A stretch of 64,000 nucleotides of DNA from Lenzites betulinus (lineage: Eukaryota > Basidiomycota > Agaricomycetes > Polyporales > Polyporaceae). Made by a program: the position numbers and the translations under genes. Below are positions 9,392-19,383 of this stretch, piece after piece. The notes under the pieces are model-generated. The model saw only the letters and a program-made list of their open reading frames with translations, made no database searches and had not been told where the DNA came from. Every line of letters begins with the position of its first letter. The first letter of the stretch is position 1. Location of the stretch: NCBI GenBank assembly GCA_022264855.1, contig JABYQU010000006.1, positions 62,001 through 126,000 of the forward strand, given 5' to 3'.

Positions 9392-9402
9392 CTATCCCCC
9401 TT
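9392..9402 (-). promoter_or_regulatory. Candidate -1 frameshift site between gag and pol
   Basis: Read on the minus strand the end of gag is GAA GGG GGA TAG. The protease frame is exactly -1 relative to gag and is open across this point, so P-site and A-site tRNAs could slip on the G run just before the stop. It is not a perfect X-XXY-YYZ heptamer (A-GGG-GGA), so the assignment is inference from frame and position. Confidence 0.5.
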
Positions 9403-11992
9403 CGGAAGATTCGCGGCGGCGTTTTCTGGACGGCTCACGACCCGTAAAAACACGCGCAATCTTCTGGCTGATCCCCTGCATGGTCTTCGGTGTGGGCTGA
9501 TGAGTGGAAACTGTGAAGGTGCGCACAGTGTGCCTGGTTTCATCTGTCTCACTGGCGCCGGGGGAACTAGGTGACTGGGCTTCAGCTATGCGACAGTTAG
9601 CGACGCCATCGGGGTCGTCGGTTTCGGAATCCGGGAGTTCATCATAGTAGAAAGCATCGTAGGCTTCTTGTTCCGCGATCTCCTCCGGGCTGTACTCGAC
9701 GAAGTTAGCACGGGCCTGCTTAGTACCTTGTCGTGCGTATCGGCACTCGTAATCCCAGTGCTTCCCGCTCCCACAGTGTCGGCAGGGGCGTCTTCCCTTC
9801 GATTCCGGAGTTCCTTTCCGTGAGACGTTGCTGTCGTCCTTCGGGAAGGGAGGAGGATGATTCGGGGAGGGGGCGATACCTCCTGCTAGGTGGACGCGGG
9901 ACCGGTAGCCAGAGTTCCCGTTTGACGTTGACGGCGGGTAACGCGGGTCGCGAGAGGAGGGGAATGCCGGAGGGGTGGTACGACTGGGGAGCAGCTGATC
10001 GAGTTCGAGCAGATCGTCTTCGTGGAGCTTGATGGCGCGCTGAAGATCGGCGGTGCTTCGATACAGTCGGGGTGTGAGGATCGTGCGCCAGGCTAGTGGG
10101 GCGCCAGTCATGATCTCTGTTATCAGTTCACTCTGCGAGTGTTCGTAGACTAGTTCGAGCAGCTCACGTTTGCGGATGAAATATTGACTCGGGAGTTCGC
10201 GAGTGTGTCCTGATTCGCGGTATCGAATAGCCAGGGCTTGTCTCCTGGTTTTCTCCTGCCATGATCGATTCATGTAGTAATTGCCGATCTCATCCCGAAC
10301 GTTCTCCCAGTTTTGTTCGCATTCTTCTCGGACGTCCTCAGGCAGGGAGAAGTACCATTCTTCCGCGCTGCCTGTTAGCCTCTGCGGGACCACCGTGCCT
10401 AGCTGCTCACGAATGGTATTTGACTTCTTCGCTATGGAATTGATGCGAAGAATCCATCTAGCGAGCGTATCCGTGTTACCGTCCCAAGCGGGAACGACGT
10501 CCGTTTTCAGCTTGAAATCGAAGTGTGCTTCGCGTGGATTCGTCTGACGCGTCTCCTCCGCCTTTCGCCTGTCGCGGGAGGGTGGGCGTCGACGCGTGGA
10601 TCGCTCGCGCCTGCGGCGGTCGCCGTCATCGTCGCTGCTTGAATCACTAGGGTCGGGGTCGGCCGCCGAGGACCGGTGGCGACGTCTTGGATGTTGGTGA
10701 TCGCGCGTCCCTCCGCGCCGCGGCTCCTCCTCGTCTGAAACGTCTCGCGGGTTGCGAATAGGACTCGGCTTGGTTCGTTGGAAGAGGCGGACGAGGCTGG
10801 AGGTGCCTTTTTGTTCATACTGAGCCGCGTGAGGGGAGCGTGTTACATACCCGAGTCTGAATTCTTCGAAATCACGCCGGTCGCGTGGTTGCTTAGTGGC
10901 CCGGGCTCTCCGTGGTGGTTCCGAGTATTCCGGATCGGTCTCCTCGTGGTCTGGTAATCGTAGCGGGAGCTTCACCGGGCGCTTCGTGGGGGTTGTCGGT
11001 ATGAAGTCGTCTTGTCCGTGTAGGGTGCGGAACCCCTGGCTCACGCTCTCTGCTTGAGCAGGTAGGTGGGGAGGCGGATCCCGCTTCCTCGGGGTGCGAT
11101 CTTCATCCTGAGTCGAGGCGTCTTGCCAGGCGAATCCCAATTCTTCCTTCTCCTTTCCCTTCTCACGGGCCGTCGTTCGCAGCTTGTCCTTACTTACCGA
11201 GACGTGGCCGGCTTCATCCGGTGGGTACAAGATCATAAATACCTGGAAAAGAAAATATTCAACTTCTCTGCGGAAGCAAGCTCCTAGAATCTCAAAGTCA
11301 TTTGCTGTGAACGAATAATGGACGTACCTTGTATCACCGCCCCACATAGGGAGAGGTGGGAGTGTCATTCCTCGCTCTCGAGCGAGAGGCTTAGCGCGTG
11401 TCAGAAGAGTCTCAAGCATTGCTATGAGTTCCTCGTACGTATCTTCATCAAGAAAGTAATATGGAGGCTTGTCGCTGCCGTCCTTTCCTACTTGCGAGAA
11501 TAAGGCGGTCAAAGCCCTGACTTCTTCCTGAAATACGTTCTCCTGATTCCTCGAGAGAGGATTGTCTCGCGAAGATCGATACCTGTAGAGCGCCGGGCGC
11601 TGTCCCAGGTGAATGGCTCCGTAAGTCAGAGCATCCCGCAGTCTTTCGAGGAGTACGGTGTCCCCCTTGAATTTGCGAGCAGTCGTGGCGCAGGCAGGGA
11701 AAAGCCCAAAGGTGGCGACCATGGAGATTCGCGAGTCGTGCTCACTCAGATCAGGTCGTGGTCGAAACCGGCCTACGATAGCGCGTAGTTTCGAGATACG
11801 GTCCGGCTCCTGATCGCGGATGGACATGGGCCGTTCCTGAGAGTGTACTACTTCCCCGCTCGTATGCATGGAAGATTCGGGCTGCTCGTTCTCGCTGTTC
11901 GCGGGAACGACAGGCATTGACTCCGCGTCTGAAAGCGTCATGGTAAGTGGTTTGGTAGATAAGATGAGTTGTTGTAGTTCAGTCGATAACAC
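9392..11992 (-). CDS. gag: Gag polyprotein with CCHC zinc knuckle
   Basis: 866 residues from the first in-frame start, although an ATG about 17 codons downstream (MTLSDAESMP) is an equally good start. The N-terminal half is an extended region with an Arg/Ser/Asp-rich segment near residues 430-500. A retrotransposon Gag domain follows around residues 510-680, with a WDGNTDTLARW start and a central YFSLPEDV motif. The zinc knuckle CRHCGSGKHWDYEC near residue 740 has the C-x2-C-x4-H-x4-C spacing and would bind element RNA. The C-terminus is basic. The stop codon at 9392-9394 sits right after a G5 run, consistent with slippage into the protease frame. Confidence 0.92.
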   Translation of the reverse strand: MLSTELQQLILSTKPLTMTLSDAESMPVVPANSENEQPESSMHTSGEVVHSQERPMSIRDQEPDRISKLRAIVGRFRPRPDLSEHDSRISMVATFGLFPACATTARKFKGDTVLLERLRDALTYGAIHLGQRPALYRYRSSRDNPLSRNQENVFQEEVRALTALFSQVGKDGSDKPPYYFLDEDTYEELIAMLETLLTRAKPLARERGMTLPPLPMWGGDTRYVHYSFTANDFEILGACFRREVEYFLFQVFMILYPPDEAGHVSVSKDKLRTTAREKGKEKEELGFAWQDASTQDEDRTPRKRDPPPHLPAQAESVSQGFRTLHGQDDFIPTTPTKRPVKLPLRLPDHEETDPEYSEPPRRARATKQPRDRRDFEEFRLGYVTRSPHAAQYEQKGTSSLVRLFQRTKPSPIRNPRDVSDEEEPRRGGTRDHQHPRRRHRSSAADPDPSDSSSDDDGDRRRRERSTRRRPPSRDRRKAEETRQTNPREAHFDFKLKTDVVPAWDGNTDTLARWILRINSIAKKSNTIREQLGTVVPQRLTGSAEEWYFSLPEDVREECEQNWENVRDEIGNYYMNRSWQEKTRRQALAIRYRESGHTRELPSQYFIRKRELLELVYEHSQSELITEIMTGAPLAWRTILTPRLYRSTADLQRAIKLHEDDLLELDQLLPSRTTPPAFPSSRDPRYPPSTSNGNSGYRSRVHLAGGIAPSPNHPPPFPKDDSNVSRKGTPESKGRRPCRHCGSGKHWDYECRYARQGTKQARANFVEYSPEEIAEQEAYDAFYYDELPDSETDDPDGVANCRIAEAQSPSSPGASETDETRHTVRTFTVSTHQPTPKTMQGISQKIARVFTGREPSRKRRRESSEGG

Positions 11993-11998
11993 TAGGAT

Positions 11999-12017
11999 TT
12001 CCCAGTGCGTCCACCAG
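11999..12017 (-). other. Candidate primer-binding site
   Basis: Immediately inside the 5' LTR, the minus strand reads C then TGGTGGACGCACTGGG. A TGG start is expected for pairing with the CCA end of a tRNA. I cannot name the tRNA from sequence alone. Confidence 0.6.
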
Positions 12018-12467
12018 TGTTGTAGATATGGGCCTTATGAGTGCAGAAAGGAATAGGCTGAATGAGCTAATCCTAGATCGACGAGTCGACGAGTCGGTCA
12101 GTGAGAGATCCGCTGAGGCTCGAAGTACGATAGCGCGTGGCTTATCGGAGTTCGAAACAACGTGTAGCCAGAGCGTATCTTGACCACTTAGAACGGCTTA
12201 TAATCACACGAGCGCTTGGCGCTAAGACTGAATTGACAAGTAAAAGAGGATTAATTCTCCGGGGCTCGCAGAGCCCGTACTTATACATATGAGTACCATG
12301 TTATGTGTATCTGTTTGTAGTTATCTGGAAAGCTCGGGCAAGACAGGGAAGAGACGAAGAGATGGGAAGGAGTAACAGGAACGGAACATTACCGAAACAA
12401 GGAGAAACTTCGAGTCGTGTCAAGCTACTTCAGGTAAAACCCTTCTACTGACCTAGTATCCATAACA
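12018..12467 (-). repeat. 5' LTR of the gypsy element
   Basis: 450 bp and nearly identical to 2203-2652. In element orientation this LTR would contain the promoter. Its outer side is flanked by ACCAC at 12468-12472. Confidence 0.96.
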
Positions 12468-12472
12468 ACCAC
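12468..12472. repeat. Right target-site duplication of the gypsy element
   Basis: ACCAC, identical to 2198-2202. It lies inside a GGTGG-containing repeat arm, which shows that the gypsy element landed in the older inverted-repeat element. Confidence 0.93.
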
Positions 12473-12531
12473 CTGGATTCCGCCCGCGGGATGTTCAGCA
12501 GTGTATTTTGCCTGTGCTCATTTTTGGGCCA

Positions 12532-12769
12532 TTTCCTACCAATTTTTAGAGAAATTTTCGTTTATTAGTTCGCTTTTCTAGTGCTTTAATGTATATGTAT
12601 TCCTGTGTGCCCTCACGGCTTTGGCCCTTCCTCGGATGTGAGCTACAAGAGCGGCTTGGCGGGAGGTTGCCGGGGTCCCCGCCGAGACGCGAGCGCTCGC
12701 GTGTCGGACTGGCACTTTGCTTACCTCAGCTCGCATAGGGACCGTAAACGACCCGGAATGCAGCTTTGC
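12532..12769 (+). repeat. Right arm of the long inverted repeat
   Basis: Reverse complement of 389-626. The stretch contains an open frame that starts MCPHGFG in both arms, but it shows no recognisable protein and simply reflects the repeat. The arm ends where similarity to the left arm stops, at CTTTGC. Confidence 0.85.
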
Positions 12770-13540
12770 TTCGCTCGCAATGATTACATGTGAGATTTAT
12801 CAAAGATTGTATTTAAAATTATCACCCGTATACAACGCAGAATATAAAAGAGTAATAATGGTGGCGGTGCAGAGTTTCCACAGCATACGACTCCATCATG
12901 AGGCAGCAACTCGTTCACTTTCTTTCTCATCTACGAACATCCGCCAGACAGTCATTAATGTCTTCGGAGCGCTGCTGAACGCCTGTTATACGTCTGGCGG
13001 AGCGAGTGCATAGATACATTGGGAAACAGTGGCAATTTAGGTGAGGATTCCGACCCCCGCAGGCCACCGTGGCCTCTCGCCCTGTCGAACTTCTTGTTCC
13101 CCGCACTTCGAACGTTCATACTGCGCTTTCTGACACATATAATCATTAGACTACCATTTTGGAGTGGGTATACCCTTCGAAGGATTATCTCACGCCTTTC
13201 CCCCGCAATTCGGGTCACGCGAGCGTTCAATGTGGTATACTGGACATGCGTTCGCACTGGGCATGGCAGTGCCATCCGGTGCTCAGTCGCCGCCACCGTC
13301 AAGGGTTTGACGGGTCCACTAGTGTTGGTTGGCGGTCTTGGTGTACTTCACGCCCAACCTTCGACCTGCACGTCGCGCGAGCCCATAACCCTCTGCATAA
13401 CATCCATCTGGAACTCGAGTTCAGTCTCATAGCTGGCAATTGTGTATGCACTTCTAGCACACTGTAAGATCGACCATTTTACTCATATATCGTATAGCGA
13501 AGCTTAAGCCATTACGGAAGCGTGTGGGATACCTACTGAC
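12770..13540. other. Intergenic stretch, no gene recognised
   Basis: Short overlapping frames on both strands, the longest about 137 codons at 13019-13432, have no recognisable motif or exon structure. Nothing further was seen. Confidence 0.5.
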
Positions 13541-15842
13541 ATGGACAACAACCTCGATCGCACCGTGGGGGCGCTGCTCATTGGTGCGCTCGTAACCGCA
13601 GTGTACGCCATTATAAACGTTTTCCGTGTCCCAGTTCGATATGATGTCACTGACGTTGGGCCTGACATGCAGTGGGTATGGTGTTACCACAACGCAGAGT
13701 TACATGTACTCCAGTCTTTTCCCAAAAGACCCAGGTTTCATTCGCTGGACGGTAAGTCCGAGAACTATATCACGAGTGTACGGTTGAGAAGTATCTATGA
13801 CGATTCCCAAAGGTCTGGACTCTCTTGTCAGTATGCCTGGAATCTGAGTCGACGCTAGCGCCTCTCACGACATATTCCGTACAGCGCGCTGGACACGGTA
13901 CACATTGCGTGCAGCTGGCACATGGTGTACCACTATTTGGTTCGTAACTTCAACAACAACAGCGCCCTGGAAGAGGCTGTGTGGTTGGTGAAAGTCCTTC
14001 ATAGTACGTTCATGTCCATCGGCTCATCACCGTCTATGTAGGAGCTTCAGCGTAAGTACAAGCGCCACTTGTGAAGAAAGAAGTCTGAAGCGACAGGTCT
14101 ATCGGTGGTATAGGCTACTATCGTAGTCACGGTACCTGCGCTTTCCCGAATATTCATTACCTCGATCATACTCATCATATTCCGGCAGGCTGTCATCACC
14201 GTGATTGTTCACTGCTTTTATGCTCGTCGTATCTTCATCCGTAAGGATATCGCTGTTACCGGGCTTGAAGACTATCCTGAGATGGTGTCGCTCTTTGCTA
14301 GTCGGAAGGAGAAAATGGTATATTCCGTCAATCGTTGTACGCCCCATTGCTTGATCCACCGTAGAACGTCATCCCACTGACCAATACATGCAAAGCTTGC
14401 GCTGTCCCTCCTTCGTCTCGGTACGCTTGCTCTTGGTTTTGCCAGCATGTATGGTATCCATTCCTGCTGACATTGCTGTTTTCGTATTACAGTGTTCGGT
14501 CTTCGTGAGTCTTGTACAACTTAAACCAATAGGTTCCTTTGCTGCCATGCTGACATTTCCGGACGCAGTTGCATCTGCTCAAATGTAAGGACGACGTCGG
14601 AATCCTGCTCAATTCGTGAGTCCAACGTATTCAAAGATACTAAAATGTCCTCTCTAGCATACGATATAAGACGTATCATGTTATACAACATAAAACCGTC
14701 GTCAGTCTGCTCCTAAGCTCTCCGCTGACTCAAAAATAGCTCACTCCGTCTCACGTCTATAGGAGACGGTAGTTATCGGACTGGGCGCGGGGACTGTCGC
14801 AGACTGTATAATCACTGCATCGCTCGTGTACCTCCTTCGCGCACATAAGTCTCAGATGAGCCCGTAAGTCATGTCCTTGTGCGGTATACCCTCCCTGCGC
14901 CGTTGCTCACATATCGTGTCACTGTCACACAGAAGGTACGTTTACGTCCCAGACACATGATGCCTTGTTCCTGACTACTAACTCTGCTGCGACTGTTGTG
15001 GCCATCAGTCTCAACACTGTGGGTAATCGTCCCAGACCGTTCTTTTGCGTAAGACTCGACTTGGAATTCATGATGAACGCAGATACTAGCCCGAATCACA
15101 TACTGGACGGTCAACAACGGTTTGCTCACTTGGTATGCCGGTTTATTGGATCTGTTTCGTACCTACGTGCTTCTGGATTGATCGCCTATCTCACTCTCTA
15201 GCATCGTCGAAGTCGCCTTCCTTGTCACCGTAAGCCTATCTGCCAGTGTACCGTCCTGAGGCTTGCATATACTGAGTCTGATACATGTGTACCAGCAATT
15301 TAGCCCTATTGAACCGAATATGGTCTTCATCGCCTTGCACTTTCTCCTCAGTAAATGTACGCCCAACGCATACTGCGCTAATTTACCCATTCACGCGGTG
15401 CCGTACGACTGACACATAGACCACAGTATATGCGAATTCCCTTCTTGCCACGTGAGTCACTGTTGTAGTGTCCACGCTCCGCGGGACTGCAGTCCTAAGT
15501 TATACGCCGCACAGGTTGAACTCAAGGGAAGTACACCGTTCCGGCCATGGCGTCGACACCGCCGAGCAGCACAGCGCGATGGTGATGGCGGGCACGAGCA
15601 TATTCCGCGCCTCGTCGATGCGCTTCAGCGCTGCTCCGCCCGAAGCGGAAGAACCCGTTGTCGTTTTTACCGTTAGTCCCAAGGACGACGAGGTTCGTCT
15701 TATTTCTTCGCTTTTCCGAGTCGAGGTTCAACTTCGTTCACGCGCTTCTGGTACCTCCGGTGTTTCTGATATGATGAAGGTGGCCGCCACTATCCTGCAC
15801 ATCGAGTCGGCGGGCGGTGTACTTGCGACTGGTGCTGCGTAG
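13541..15842 (+). CDS. DUF6534-type multi-pass membrane protein, partly modelled
   Basis: Spliced pieces together read as an Agaricomycete DUF6534 protein, a fungal family of about seven membrane helices with unknown function. Exon 1 (13541-13602) gives MDNNLDRTVGALLIGALVTA. Exon 2 (13673-13751) gives YGVTTTQSYMY and FPKDPGFIRWT. A 14-nt exon (13813-13826) then joins 13885 onward to give LLFALDTVHIAC and HMVYHYLVRNF. Later segments show AVITVIVHCFYARR near 14190, GAGTVADCIITASLVYLL near 14790, PNMVFIALHFLLSK near 15320 and LNSREV near 15515, all in family order. Phases of the first four exons add up. I could not close every junction between 14000 and 15300, so one or more frame breaks are possible. 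The last exon ends at 15842. Confidence 0.75.
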
Positions 15843-16521
15843 GTAGGGGGACTGTGGACAGATATCCCCGACTCTGAGCACTTGTGTAATCACGCTTGCC
15901 ACCCGAACCAACAGAAGGGGTGAATGAGAGGATTGTATGTTTAATGCATGTAGAATGGATTTATGGACGGATGGACCGACTGCTGGGCGGAGCGGACTGC
16001 TGGGACGTCGCCAACATAAGCTGTCAGGTCCATTGTAGCACCTTGCATGAGTATTTCAACCTTCAAGCGGGATTCACTCACGGAGCACGGAACCTTAGAC
16101 GAGAATATACTTCTCTCGCAGTCATGTCGACACGCAGGTACATCATGATGCCGTTGGGCATCCGCGGTATAAATGTCGAGCATTGCCAATGCCGCAAGAT
16201 GGGCTAAGTCGAGCGAGCTGCGGGCGTAGTATTGGCAACCGGTATATATGACGTCCATGCGCAAGCTGGTATGAGTAGCCATCGCCCTCGCCTCTGCCCT
16301 GAAGCCCCGAACGCAGTACTAATCCTGACTCCGACGTGTTCACCTATTGACGACGCGTGCAAGCCGAGTGAATGGACATTAAGTGGTAGAATCTAATTAT
16401 GCACTTTCTGCGAAACGCGGCCGTCACGACCGTGTAGCGCTGCACGTAATTAGCATATGAGCCAAGCATCCAGTTGAAGAAAATGCACATCGTATTATAT
16501 TGCACGCCCAGGCGCATCCCC
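15843..16521. other. Intergenic stretch, no gene recognised
   Basis: The convergent gap between the DUF6534 gene and ERG27. Frames here are short and without motifs. It should contain the 3' ends of both transcripts. Confidence 0.5.
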
Positions 16522-18105
16522 TCAGACACTTGCATCCCCTTCCGCATGCACGAACGACTGATACAGCCGCTCGTATTTCTCCAACAACGTCTCCCCGAGA
16601 TCTGGATACTTCTCCCACACCGGTACAGCCATGACCCCGGTGCGCTCGCGCCCCCATCGATCGTTCTCCGCGCCAAATCGCAGCGTCAGCACACGAAGTG
16701 GGCCATTCCTGGCATTGTCGTAGTAGGAGTGCCATGATGGCCAGTGTACTTCTTCTGGCGGCGCGTGGACTGCATCGTCTACGGTCGGAATGGCGCGGAG
16801 GGGAACGAGGGCAAGGTGCACGGCGGCGACGGCCGCGCTATAAAGCGTCGTGAGCACGTGTGGGGAGCCCAAAAACCGCACCTGTGGTACATCGACCACA
16901 CATTTAGCGAATTCACGCTGGCGAGATACTGTAGGAGGGACGCACGATGTAAAACGCGAGAAGCATGAGCCATTGATACCCCGGGATCGGGATGTTCAGC
17001 AGCGCGCTCATATTTGTCGGGGTGATGCCCGGGCTGACGATGTAGTGGTGGAACTCGCCACGCGGTGCGACCAAGTCCGGCATGGGTGGTGCGGGGCCGT
17101 TCTGCATGGCGTGAAGCGTGCGCCGTTCAAGCTCCGCGCATATGAGGTCAATCTGGAACTTCGACGCGTTGTACGAGTGCATTGTCTTTGTGAGCTGCCA
17201 GTCTTCTTTCGGGTCGAAGGTCGGCTCGGCGTCGAGGGATGACATCCACAGGACGCGAGCGGGTGCGTTCGTTTTGCGGGGACATGCGAGGAGTAGCTGT
17301 TGTACCGAACGATACTGTGTGCAAGCAAGTTAGCCAGAGCGTCGAGCATAGCTAAGAACAAAAGCTCCAAAACAAAATTGGCGGACGGAAGAGCTGTACC
17401 ACTCACCAGTACGTAGTGTCCAAAGACATTGCATTGCCACGTGTATCCTAAGTTGTCATCACTTAGGACCCCGTTGACCTGCATGTTCCGTCGTGGATGT
17501 TCCACGGCGTTGATTGGTTCGGTGAGTAGGTCGTAAATGAAGCCCCATATATCAAGATGACTATACGTCGCAGTGCCGGCGTTGAATATGAGGTGTGATA
17601 TGTACTCGTATCTGCAACAGCTCAGTCAAGAGCGGAAGATATACGGGGGAAACAACGCACTTTTGGGAGACTACCTTGCCAAAGTCTAACACGCTCTTCA
17701 CGGACGAAAGGTCTAGTTTCTCAACATCTAAACGCACGCTCTTCCGGAAGGCAGCCGCGTACGAGCGTTCCTCAGATCCTGGCTGCAGCGTGGCGATATG
17801 CTCATCCAGTAGGTGGTAAAGCTTCTGTCTGGCATCTTGTGCGCGCCTGGGGTCGCGGCACGCCATGATGATGGTGACCCCCGCGTCGGGAGGCCTCTGG
17901 GGTAGTTCAAGCTCCTGCGCATTTGCTGGCGCTACGTCAAAATACGGCTGCGCGTCCGAAGGATGGGGGGAGGAAAGCTGGACAAGGAGACGGTGGCAAA
18001 TGCCAAAACCGACACCGCTGGACGAGTTTAGCGCCTTGCGAGGGGGAGGGAGTTGGGATCTCACCCGTTCGCTCCTGTCACCACTATAACCAGTTCTCCC
18101 GACAT
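16522..18105 (-). CDS. ERG27: 3-ketosteroid reductase, ERG27 family
   Basis: Short-chain dehydrogenase that reduces the C-3 ketone of sterol intermediates during C-4 demethylation in ergosterol synthesis, using NADPH at the ER or lipid droplets. Five exons join cleanly: 18065-18105, 17661-18017, 17407-17611, 16946-17314 and 16522-16881 (443 residues). The Rossmann motif TGANGGVGFG spans the first intron. FNAG follows near residue 140, and the catalytic Y-x3-K is in HSYNASKFQ. Family signatures VSDD/LSDDNLGYTWQCNVFGHY, RVLWMSSLDAEP, DWQLTKTMHSY and GSPHVLTTLYSAAVAAVHL are all present. Introns are 47-92 bp with GTGAGA, GTGCGT, GTGAGT and GTGCGT donors. The second intron uses the GTGCGT donor at 17660; the nearer GTAGTC would break the frame. 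Nothing suggests inactivation. Confidence 0.95.
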
Positions 18106-19321
18106 ACTCAGAAGCAGCAAATGGGTCGTGAGGATGTCAGAAAGCTCGGTAGGGTGGTAGTAAGTAGTACGATGAGAGTATCCATTTAAGTGCCCATTTG
18201 CACTTCTCACGGCGCGCTTGCATCATCTTATCTTATCTCAGAAATCCCCATGGGGAAGCAAGCAATTGCAAGTTACTTATCTCAGAAATCCCCATGGGGA
18301 AGCAAGCAATTGCAAGTTACTTATCTCAGATCTTACACTTATCCGTACTACGAGGTACACTACAATTGTGATCAACAATCATTAATTGATCAATAATGTA
18401 CATACAGCCGCCATGCATATACCGTCGGGATGATCTTCTACCACCTCTCTCTTTCTTTCCCGCAGTCTATCAAGCAACTGTTAATCCTGACTCGGATGCA
18501 CTATGCGCAGCAGATATAGTTGCACTGTCTGTTTCATACAAGTTCGGCGGGTTCCGTATACGAAACCATATGTGACTCGGACGCCCACGACGCGCGTAAC
18601 CCCGCTGGGTATCGAATCTTCCGCTCAGCCTCGGGTTACTCGGACTGTAATAAGGGGAGGTGGCTGCGATCGGCGGCGGAATTGTTGCTACTGCCAGTAC
18701 TTGTACTGGCGCCATCGCCGTCTTGATGGGATACAAACAAGAAGCCTTCGGCGTCGTCGGTAAGCATCAGACATGTACAGACATTTTTCGCGGGCGGCGG
18801 AAGTCGCCCAATATCTTGGCCTTGGAGTGATGTTTCAATTTCTATCTGCAATTGAGTCACACGAAGGCTAATGTCATTGACAGGTCTCGCCGCTGGAGCG
18901 GTATGAGTGCATAATGCATTGAGTATGATACCCGTGACTTTATCCGGAAAGCGCACTGCCAGGGTTCTATCACCTGGTAAGTGAGTGTTCATTCCGCATT
19001 GTTACGCGTACGCGGCGTACATGACCTACATCATATAACCAGGTTGCACTCCAATAAATAGGAGCGTCGTTTCCGCAGCCGCACAAGACCCTACACCGAG
19101 CGCTACGCCGTATCGTACAAATGACCTATATCTGTTTGTCGTGATGTAGGTAGCCGCGGGTGACGCGGACTGGGACTGGGACTCGACCCCATACCTTCCG
19201 CGAACAGGTCGCATCCAATAATCGATATCAAAGCGCTTTCACGGTGGGAACGTGCCGTGGCACACTGCTGTGTCCTGGGCGGGCTGGTCTCATCCCTCAG
19301 CTCGACTGTCCTTTTGCCACT
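18106..19321. other. Intergenic stretch between ERG27 and the GMC gene
   Basis: The two genes are divergent, so this holds both promoters. No complete gene was recognised. A plus-strand fragment near 18660-18760 reads VAAIGGGIVATAS and AVLMGYKQEAFGVVG, which could be the remains of a small membrane protein, but no start, splice partner or homologous family was identified. A 44-bp tandem repeat lies at 18232-18330. Confidence 0.5.
18232..18330 (+). repeat. 44-bp tandem duplication
   Basis: Two perfect 44-bp units, 18232-18275 and 18276-18319, each starting CTTATCTCAGAAATCCCC, are followed by the first 11 bases of a third unit. Each unit contains the palindrome CCCCATGGGG and a CAATTG. It lies 130-230 bp upstream of the ERG27 start. 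Confidence 0.9.
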
Positions 19322-19332
19322 CGTATATATAG
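19322..19332 (+). promoter_or_regulatory. TATA box of the GMC gene
   Basis: CGTATATATAGG lies about 55 bp before the ATG at 19384, a typical distance for a fungal TATA element with a short leader. Confidence 0.65.
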
Positions 19333-19383
19333 GACACGTCGATCCAAACAGACGCCTTTCGACCGCTCGTCCCTGAACATCTT

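Larger units (their letters stand above)
2203..12467 (-). mobile_element. Complete Ty3/gypsy chromovirus-type LTR retrotransposon
   Basis: The element is 10,265 bp and lies on the minus strand. It has two 450-bp LTRs that start TGTTG and end AACA, flanked by ACCAC duplications. In element order it carries a putative primer site, gag with a CCHC knuckle, an aspartic protease, reverse transcriptase, RNase H, integrase, a chromodomain-like tail, a third ORF and a purine-rich tract. Domain order RT-RH-IN identifies Ty3/gypsy, and the tail after integrase fits the chromovirus branch. The LTRs differ at only one base by eye (2229 region TGTAG against TGCAG), so insertion is recent. The coding region is nevertheless broken between protease and RT and at a G8 run before the chromodomain. 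It sits inside an older inverted-repeat element. Confidence 0.97.
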
